64,000 nucleotides of DNA, taken from positions 41,749,325 through 41,813,324 of the forward strand of contig OY735215.1 of NCBI GenBank assembly GCA_963457665.1. Direction: 5' to 3'. The translations under genes and the position numbers were made by a program. This DNA is from Thysanoteuthis rhombus. Taxonomy: Eukaryota; Mollusca; Cephalopoda; Oegopsida; Thysanoteuthidae. The notes beneath the pieces were generated by a model. It did not search any database. It was not told the origin of the DNA and worked only from the letters and a program-made list of their open reading frames with translations. This document shows positions 57,241 through 64,000 of the stretch, in pieces (position 1 is the first letter of the stretch; every line of letters begins with the position of its first letter).

Positions 57241-59637
57241 TCATATCCGTGTCAGACATATATATCTATACTGTTTTTAAGGGTTGCTTTGTCTTTACTG
57301 ATTGTGCTCAATATTTGAAATTTTATAATAGAGCATGAATAAATAGATAGTTATTAACAGTTATGCTCTGACTGATCAGTTTCAAGTCATGGTAATCAAA
57401 AGACAACTGTTCTCTTTTCTGCTTGAATTTGCATTTCTATTTTTTTGCTATTCGTTCCTTTGTGTGTGGGCTTATGTGTGTGTTGAAGTCATGGTTGAGC
57501 TTGTGTTCAGGTTGGTATTTGATTGAGATTTGTGTGGTAGGTAAGATGGATTGATATCTTTGTTCATGCTGGTTTAGGAGTAATTGTCCTGCTCTGTTAT
57601 CTTTATGGGGAATAGGCTTGGAAAATTAATTTCTGAGTTGCTGTTATGGATTCTGGTGTATAGGTGGTCTTCGTGAATTCTCTTATAAAGTAAGTTTAAA
57701 ATCGATAAACATTATTGATATTAAATGAGCTTTTTATATGAACCTTTATTTCATTACTATCATATGCATTTTCACACCAGTTAAAGGATTTGACATAAGA
57801 TTGTTGAAATATCGAGTCTTCTAAAAATGTCTGTGAGTCTGCAGACACCAGAGGAAGGCTCCCTTGCGGCCAAATCACTTGGATACACCGTTTCTCGTAC
57901 GATCAACGAAGGTGAGTAACTGACCACTGTCACGATCTTTATAGGTGACAAGCTGGGTAGGCTAGGTGCTAGGGATCATGTAGATAGCCTCCAGTATCGA
58001 TCTACTTATTCTTCCCTAAGGAGAAGATCAATCTCTACACTAAGTTCAATAACACAGTCCAAAGGCTCCTGCTCTCTCAAACACTCGAACAAGCCTGGCT
58101 GCGAGCGACAAGAAATCAATGCATGATGGGGAAGTCTCCGACGCTCAACTAAAACTACAATGGGGAGGTGATACCTGGGATTTAGATCCCCAATGCCGAG
58201 AAAAAAAACCCAAACCGTAACGGAATCACTATTTGTGGGAAGAGCTACTCAATACGGCACACTAGAAAATAGATTTGATCTGAGCAGCTCATCAAAGAAA
58301 TACTAGAGAAAAAAACACTAAGGCGGAAGTGGGACTGGCCTAATACCCTTTCAGGACAAGTTGAAGGCTAAAATTACACGTTTGCTACTTTGAAAAGACT
58401 TTTGTGGCATACTTGTGAGATAGTTGTGGTACACTATTGTGCCGTAGCGTACAGTTTGAGAACCGCTGGTAAAAGAGATGGGTTAATCTTGTGAAGAGTG
58501 GCTTACACTATCTCTTTCGCTACATTGAGGTCAGGTCTTTTTATAAGAGCAGTGGCGAGAATAATACCACCGAATCGAAATCGCTTTGTTGGCTCCATTC
58601 ACTGGAATTTGATCCTCTTCCTCACCTTTCACTGACATCTCTACTCCACTCTCACACACATGTGCACTCACTAATATTAGTGTTTACTTACGCACTAGCG
58701 AGCAGGAACGAATGAGCATGCGCAAAAACTGCGTAAGCGGTCGGACATTGGTGCATCTGAATGCGTGGCCCATGCATGTGTGCACATGCAAGTCTTGTAA
58801 AGAGAAAAGTCGTCAGAGACGTTCGAACTGTAATAAAAAGAATTACGCTTTCAATCGGTCAAACGCGAAACGACAGGAAAGCAAAGGCCGGAGATACCAT
58901 CTTGGTTTTAATCCAAGAGATCAGAAGGCCAAAAGAAATAGGGGGTAAAGAGCTGAATGAAAAGATGGACAGGGCTGGAGGTGGAAAAGGGGGTTGCAAT
59001 GATGGACGATGCCGGGTAGGTGAAAAACCAAAGGAGGAAAGGAGTTAAGAGCTTTACTTGATGGAATGAATGCAGTCGACGGAGGCGGAGGAGTCAAAGA
59101 CAGTAAGATCAATTGAACGGATTGGAAAGAAGAGAAATTCAAAAGAGAGGAAGAACGGAAATGAAATGAAAAAAAAAGAAACAAAATTACCAAATAGAAT
59201 ATAAGTTCCCAAAAAGAAAAATGCAGCTTGACAGATTATTAGCGAAGTTAGCGAAGACATTAAAAGAAAAAAAAATCTCTTTATGTACTTTATATATATA
59301 TTTTGTAGTCTACCACGTGGCTGAAATAATTGAGTATTCCCCCCTGGTGTTAGTGTTCAGTATTCGAGCCAAGTAAAAAGCAAGAATTTAAAATGCAGAT
59401 TTTTTTTCAGGAATGCAGACCCCCTAAACTAATTAACAGCCAAACAAAAGATTCCTCGGGCCACTTTTACCATAAAACTGTGTGTCATACTAAGCTTGTT
59501 TAGAAGACTGACCGAGTTTCCGCCAAAGAAAGAAAAGAGGAAGATAGATAATATGAACTGAGACTGATAGGTACGAACAAAACGAGATATCGATTTGAAT
59601 TGAAAAAGATGGGAAATGACTGAGAAAGTTATATGTA
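57241..59637. other. 2.4 kb without a recognisable gene
   Basis: Frames at 58491-59048 (plus, up to 95 codons, Lys/Arg-rich) and 58921-59260 (minus) have no known domain. GGATACACCGTTTCTCGTAC near 57881 and AACAAGCCTGGCTGCGAGC near 58087 look like parts of old repeats, but I could not identify them. Confidence 0.35.
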
Positions 59638-59664
59638 CATATATATATATATATATATATATGT
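59638..59664. repeat. (AT)n array
   Basis: Short AT array. Confidence 0.9.
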
Positions 59665-59779
59665 GTGATGATTATAAAGACATTCTGGGGAAGGACTATA
59701 GTTTGTCAAATACTGGTGTTAAATTGAACAACCGTAGACCGCATACATAAAGAAAGCATTGAGAATTGTGCGGTACTCT

Positions 59780-59844
59780 GATCAGCTTCTGTCAAAGATG
59801 TAGCCAAAAAGCGACTCTGCTCTTACCATCTGAGCTAACGACAC
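59780..59844 (-). repeat. tRNA-like (D-arm/A-box) sequence, minus strand
   Basis: The minus strand reads TCGTTAGCTCAGATGGTAAG then AGCAGAG, an excellent A-box/D-arm match. No B box is evident downstream. It is the left arm of a perfect 30-bp inverted repeat with the next entry. Confidence 0.6.
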
Positions 59845-59919
59845 TGATAAGATCAGTCATCCGAAAAAAAATATTTTAACTGTTTATTTCTTTATTCTTG
59901 GACTGCTGAGCTCATCTGA

Positions 59920-59990
59920 GTGTCGTTAGCTCAGATGGTAAGAGCAGAGATGCGTATTCGCTACTTCCTTGATGGACGCTGGTTCTAGTG
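59920..59990 (+). repeat. tRNA-like (D-arm/A-box) sequence, plus strand
   Basis: The same TCGTTAGCTCAGATGGTAAG block on the plus strand, with a weak B-box-like GCTGGTTCTAGTG about 50 bases on. It diverges head-to-head from the left copy across a 75-bp spacer. Confidence 0.6.
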
Positions 59991-60191
59991 ACATTCATTT
60001 TTCTACGCTGTTAAGGGCTGTACGATTTGCTACTCAGTCAACACAGGCGCCTAGCAAAATATAGTTCCTCCTCAAAATATTATAACTATCACATTCTGTC
60101 AGACATAAACCATCGATTCTACTTGATATATATGTATAATGTTTCCAAAAATTTATAAGATATTACCTGGTGTATGTCAAAGTTTTGTGCT

Positions 60192-60194
<3 letters not shown>

Positions 60195-60238
<44 letters not shown>

Positions 60239-60240
60239 TA
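60195..60240. repeat. (AT)n and (CA)n array
   Basis: AT to about 60227, then a short CA run. Confidence 0.95.
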
Positions 60241-60289
60241 AATATATATTCGTTGATGATTACGAACAGACACTTATAGATAGATCTGA

Positions 60290-60355
60290 GCTGGCTGAGA
60301 TAGATGAATCGATAGAAAGATTGCTTTATAGATAGATAGATATGAAAAACTGAGT
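60290..60355 (-). repeat. GATA-rich tract with conserved spacer
   Basis: The minus strand reads AACTCAGTTTTTCATATC then (TATC)n, the spacer type seen at other TATC arrays. Confidence 0.75.
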
Positions 60356-61909
60356 TAAATATTTTGATCAAGAACAGATCGAGATGAATTGAAAAACATA
60401 TAGATACATGTGATGAGTGACATAGGCAGATGAATAGTGCTGGGTTTTTGATGTTGTTGTTGTTGCTGTTGTAATCAGTGGGAAAAATCGGGGTTTTGAT
60501 AATCAAACTAACACCAAAATGATACCAAAATGAAAATGCAGCAAAACTCCTTTGTGTTATTTGAACAACAATCCCTGGGATCTGGAACACAGGACACCTC
60601 AGCTATAGACAAATTCATACTTTGTTTTCCTTTACTTTATATTATTTGCATTGTCTCTAAGACATATGTTTGTCTCTCACTTTTTAACCCCCACCGGAGT
60701 AACACCCTGGAATGAGTTCCTAAAAGAAAGGTGACAGGATCTTGGCAAAGTTAACAATCCATCTTGAATATAAAATAGGTTGATTACTAGTACGATTCGA
60801 TTCAACCGGTTACCCTCAACCACAGTAAAGTGAGTTTAGTTGAAAAAGAAGACCAACTGTGGCGTTATGATTGACAAAATCATCTTTCAGATCAAATAGT
60901 ATAATGAGTACGGTTGTCATTCGTTGATTCTTTAACATTACGTGCATGTCTGTTGACAGTGTTCTGACGTTGTGGGTGCTAATGTATGGTGTGGTTTTCC
61001 TGGTGCACCTTTTAGGGTTGTGTTTTGGAAGTTACCTTTAGAGTACATCAATCCTAAAGAAAACAAAACAAAACAAGTGGCTGCGCTTTTTGAAACCGCT
61101 GACTAATACGTTTTTGATCGTGCGAACTATGGAGAATATTAGATGATATTCTGCTGCACTTACCCATAATGTACAGATGGTTCTTATTGATCGGTTACAA
61201 ATGATTTCAATCGGAGTAGCATCAGACCTATCCCAGCCCTTAGTCACCATTTCATCCCCCTTTTGATGAGTCTAAACATAGGATTACCTTGCATGGTGTG
61301 AGATATCAAAAGGATGACCGCACATTCTACATTTTCTTCGCAGTATTATGTCAATAAATTGTCAACATGAGTCTATGGCTTCCTCCTAATTAACAGGTGT
61401 ACGTATCGAATAATTGGAATTGCAAGTAAACGTTGGACGTGCAACAAAAACGAAAATTAAAGAAACCTTAGCAAGTTAGAGTATTACCCAGGGTCGATTC
61501 TCCCCTCATACGGATGACTCGTCGAGAATCCTTTGCCCCCTTCGTGAACATTGAAACTGAATTTACACTTCGAGTAGTTTAGCGAGTCGTATTAGTCTAT
61601 TCATACCTCCCCCTCGAAAAAAAGAAAGAGAAAGAGTCTATAGACATTTAAAAAAAAGGGGGGAGCTCAACCAGGCTAAATAAAATATGGGTGCCGACCG
61701 TGGCGTGATGATTAGCAAAGGAGGTTTGTTTACCTATCCGGCTCTACAGTATTTTTCTCCTTGTCTGGTGTCCCATTACAGTGACGTCAATCCAGACTGA
61801 ACCGACGCTAGTAAATCAAGCCCCCCAATCTCTGCTGTGATGCTTAACAAGTAAAAGGCATACTTATACTTTCTGGGGAGAAAGCATAGAGGGAGTTCTA
61901 AGAAATAGT
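60356..61909. other. no firm gene
   Basis: The minus strand at about 61040-61370 shows AKENVECAVIL-like decayed frames including KCRMCGHPF near 61335, which recalls a LINE zinc knuckle but is not convincing. The rest is unassigned. Confidence 0.3.
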
Positions 61910-62230
61910 TCTGGTTAGTCACTCAGTAGCAACTATCATGTGACCGACGTCCATTGGTAGCATGCTGTGTTGAAAGGGGTACCAATTAAAAGACTGAAAA
62001 AATGTCATCAATGAATGAGTTACGTCTCTCCTTTTGTTGATCAGTGATCACTAAAAAATCTAAATTAAAAAAAAAACAAGTGGGCACAAACTAGAGATGA
62101 ATTTAGCATGAACTTGTATTCTAAATTTAATACCCAACTAAAAGCCTATTTATGGGGGTAGATTATCGAAGACATTTTTTCCTATACATAATAAAGAGTA
62201 AATGTAGGAAGTTTCATCCCCCTAGCTTCA
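61910..62230 (-). repeat. dispersed repeat family B, minus-strand copy
   Basis: Reverse complement of family B: GTCACTCAGTAGCAACTATC (end block), GTCCATTGGTAGCATGCTG, TCTCCTTTTGTTG, then GTGGGCACAAACTAG and GAATTTAGCATGAACTTG. Confidence 0.7.
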
Positions 62231-62553
62231 TTGATGCAGACTGAACGCCCGATAGATAGATAAATACATTGCCAGCCAGCTGGCCGGACCAACTTGAAAA
62301 CTGACGAAACCTATTTTGACAGTTTAGGTGACAGTTATGGTTGACAGTTTCTGAAAACTAGAAAAAAACTTTCTGAAAGTAAGCAATTGATTTAGTCTTT
62401 TCTTATAGATTGAAGGCGTGGTGAAGTGGTGGGCTTTATCCTACCACACTGATCAATGACGGGTTAGCTCGGGGTTGGGATGTTGGTTTTACTTGATGAT
62501 GCTCATCTGGTCTCCAATTACCATGAAACATGTCACACTGGTTTCCATAGTTC

Positions 62554-62557
<4 letters not shown>
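62231..62557. other. no gene seen
   Basis: Unassigned. Confidence 0.4.
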
Positions 62558-62624
<67 letters not shown>

Positions 62625-62626
62625 GG
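62558..62626. repeat. (GA)n array
   Basis: Pure GA for about 50 bp, then GA with minor variants. Confidence 0.97.
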
Positions 62627-63129
62627 AGGGGTCTCTGACATGACTCTATCTCTTCTTATCGACTTGCTCGCAGTATTTGGAATTTTCGAAATAGTGTACC
62701 GTAATGACCCCATAATGGAATGAATAGCTTAAAGCATGAAAGTATAGATTGAACAACAACAAAAAAATTAAGTTAACTGATTAAGTAGCGTCAAAATCAT
62801 TAAATTAAGAAATACATCGTCCGTCTATGATTAGAAATCATACTATGTACAATATGGAAACTGTGAAATAGAAAATAAAATTCTACGAGTGTAAACAACT
62901 GATATTGTTTAGTTTAAGTTGTCCTTCAGATCATGAATATGTATGTTCTAATTATAAACAATATTTGAGAATAATTTTAAAATTGAAATGATTAAGTAAA
63001 CAAGTCTTAGATGATGCAATTTGGCTTACGTGATGGTTGACAATGTCTTGTGAGGAATTGAGTGACTCTTGGTCACATGAGTACTAATAATTTTGTAGAA
63101 TTTACATCTTGCTAAAATTACATGTGTAT

Positions 63130-63132
<3 letters not shown>
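62627..63132. other. no gene seen
   Basis: AT-rich and unassigned. Confidence 0.4.

Positions 63133-63211
<79 letters not shown>
63133..63211 (-). repeat. (ATC)n, RTE 3' tail
   Basis: About 26 uninterrupted units, (GAT)n on the minus strand, directly following the end of the minus-strand RTE ORF. Poly-Ser and poly-Met frames arise from it. Confidence 0.95.
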
Positions 63212-63630
63212 GTCTCTTAACGTTCGTTGTTGGAGATAGACCTTTCCAAGGATTCATCACACTCCTCTATTGTGGGCATCACGGAGCAAGTATTATCTGA
63301 ATTTGTCTTGCTTATCCCTCCATCTAATACTCAACCGGCGTCAGTTTTGCATGTGATCTCTAGGGATCCGTGTCATGAGTTGCAATGTCCATCAGTTGTC
63401 TGCAATTATTGTAACATGATCAGCCCATTGCTTTTTGAGTTTTTAATGGATTCTATGATGTTCCTGGCCCCTGTGTTCTCCCAATTGTATCAGGTTGTCC
63501 TGTAGTCTCTCTTTGTAAGGTTGAGCATTATTCTTTCATGTGCACGTTGCATGGTTCTCAGTTTGTAAGTCTGTGTCTTGGTTAGGTACGATGTTTCAGC
63601 TCTATAAGTGACTACTGGGAGGAAAAAACT
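63212..63630 (-). mobile_element. RTE-type LINE, minus-strand 3' fragment
   Basis: Reverse-complement reading gives the RTE ending (…FLGK-GLSPTTNVKRH-like, compare KVYVQQRTLKD) and, further up, LRTMQRAHERIML from CATGTGCACGTTGCATGGTTC, then LTKTQTYKLRT. It has internal deletions and frameshifts. The long (GAT)n tail suggests it is not the oldest copy. Confidence 0.82.
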
Positions 63631-64000
63631 CAGGAGTCTTCAACCTAGCTTTTTCAATAAAGAACGTGCTGATAAGGTCTTCCCTTGCCTCGTCCACTGG
63701 AGACGTCGCCATCGCAGAAACAGAAATTCGGATGGGGAGCCCTGACTCCCGTGGTTGAGAATGTAGCCACTCAATAGAAGTAAGCTGCTTGTAATCACAT
63801 CGGAGGAATTCAATTGTAAAAAAACCGATTTCGAAATCGTTTGACACACGATAGCAACACAAGCAATACAAGCTGTCAGATGAATAAAAATCACTATCAA
63901 CCTTGATTGGAGTTGTTCCCCCTTCATTGTGATATACAGCAAAAAGACTTTTTTTCTACAGGTCATTTAATGCTGAGACGCCAGTGACCAACGACACAAT
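63631..64000. other. no gene seen
   Basis: Minus frames at 63602-63966 (up to 108 codons) have no known domain. Their right part lies outside LINE sequence, and I cannot support a gene. Confidence 0.35.

Noticed and set aside
58491-59048. Lys/Arg-rich plus frames considered as a small nuclear protein
   Set aside because: Overlapping frames are equally open, and there is no domain, start context or repeat-independent support.
61038-61370. CRMCG in a minus-strand frame, recalling the LINE zinc knuckle
   Set aside because: Only a few residues match, the next His and Cys are not in place, and the frame is broken.
63133-63211. Regular repeat considered as a possible CRISPR array
   Set aside because: Uninterrupted trinucleotide repeat with no spacers; the sequence is eukaryotic in character.
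63026-63300. Poly-Met and poly-Ser open frames
   Set aside because: They come from the (ATC)n tail of an RTE copy.

Overview
The window looks like AT-rich intergenic DNA from a large invertebrate metazoan genome. A cephalopod-like mollusc is my best guess. The basis is long (AT)n, (TATC/GATA)n and (GA)n arrays, RTE-type LINEs with GAT tails, R4/Dong-like LINEs with TAA tails, a GIY-YIG Penelope-like element, and tRNA-derived SINE-like repeats. This is inference from repeat content; no species-diagnostic gene is present. I found no convincing host protein-coding exon, rRNA or functional tRNA. Most long open frames are translations of simple repeats or antisense shadows of retroelement genes.

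Layout. 0-5 kb: a 32-bp minisatellite, GATA-rich DNA and two pyrimidine-rich tracts. 5-9.5 kb: a dispersed repeat with internal tandem units (family A), a degenerate telomere-like tract and AT arrays. 9.7-11.7 kb: a minus-strand Penelope-like fossil. 12.3-13.8 kb: two R4/Dong-like fragments, each bounded by (TAA)n. 14-17.5 kb: a tRNA-like repeat, a long palindrome, an RTE fragment and a large (TATC)n field. 18-19.6 kb: another R4-like copy. 20-24 kb: family B repeat, inverted tRNA-like sequences and a mariner fossil. 24.5-27 kb: a young R4-like copy abutting the TAA tail of an older relative. 28-39.7 kb: paired dispersed repeats, a 36-bp minisatellite and arrays. 39.7-41.3 kb: an RTE fragment interrupted by a GC-richer array with a 456-bp unit. 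42-51 kb: microsatellites, RTE and R4-like fragments and a possible promoter-like patch. 51.5-53.6 kb: the best-preserved coding sequence, an R4/Dong-like ORF with reverse transcriptase, zinc knuckle and restriction-like endonuclease. 53.6-64 kb: family A and B copies, a minus-strand LINE 3' end, a head-to-head tRNA-like inverted repeat, and a minus-strand RTE with a long (ATC)n tail.

The most coherent biological story is the R4/Dong-like LINE family. Copies end in (TAA)n, and most are also bounded at their truncated 5' end by (TAA)n, several in head-to-tail chains. This suggests each insertion's TAA tail can serve as a target for the next one. Dong elements are known to insert into TAA repeats, so the targeting is not new, but the chained arrangement is worth measuring genome-wide.
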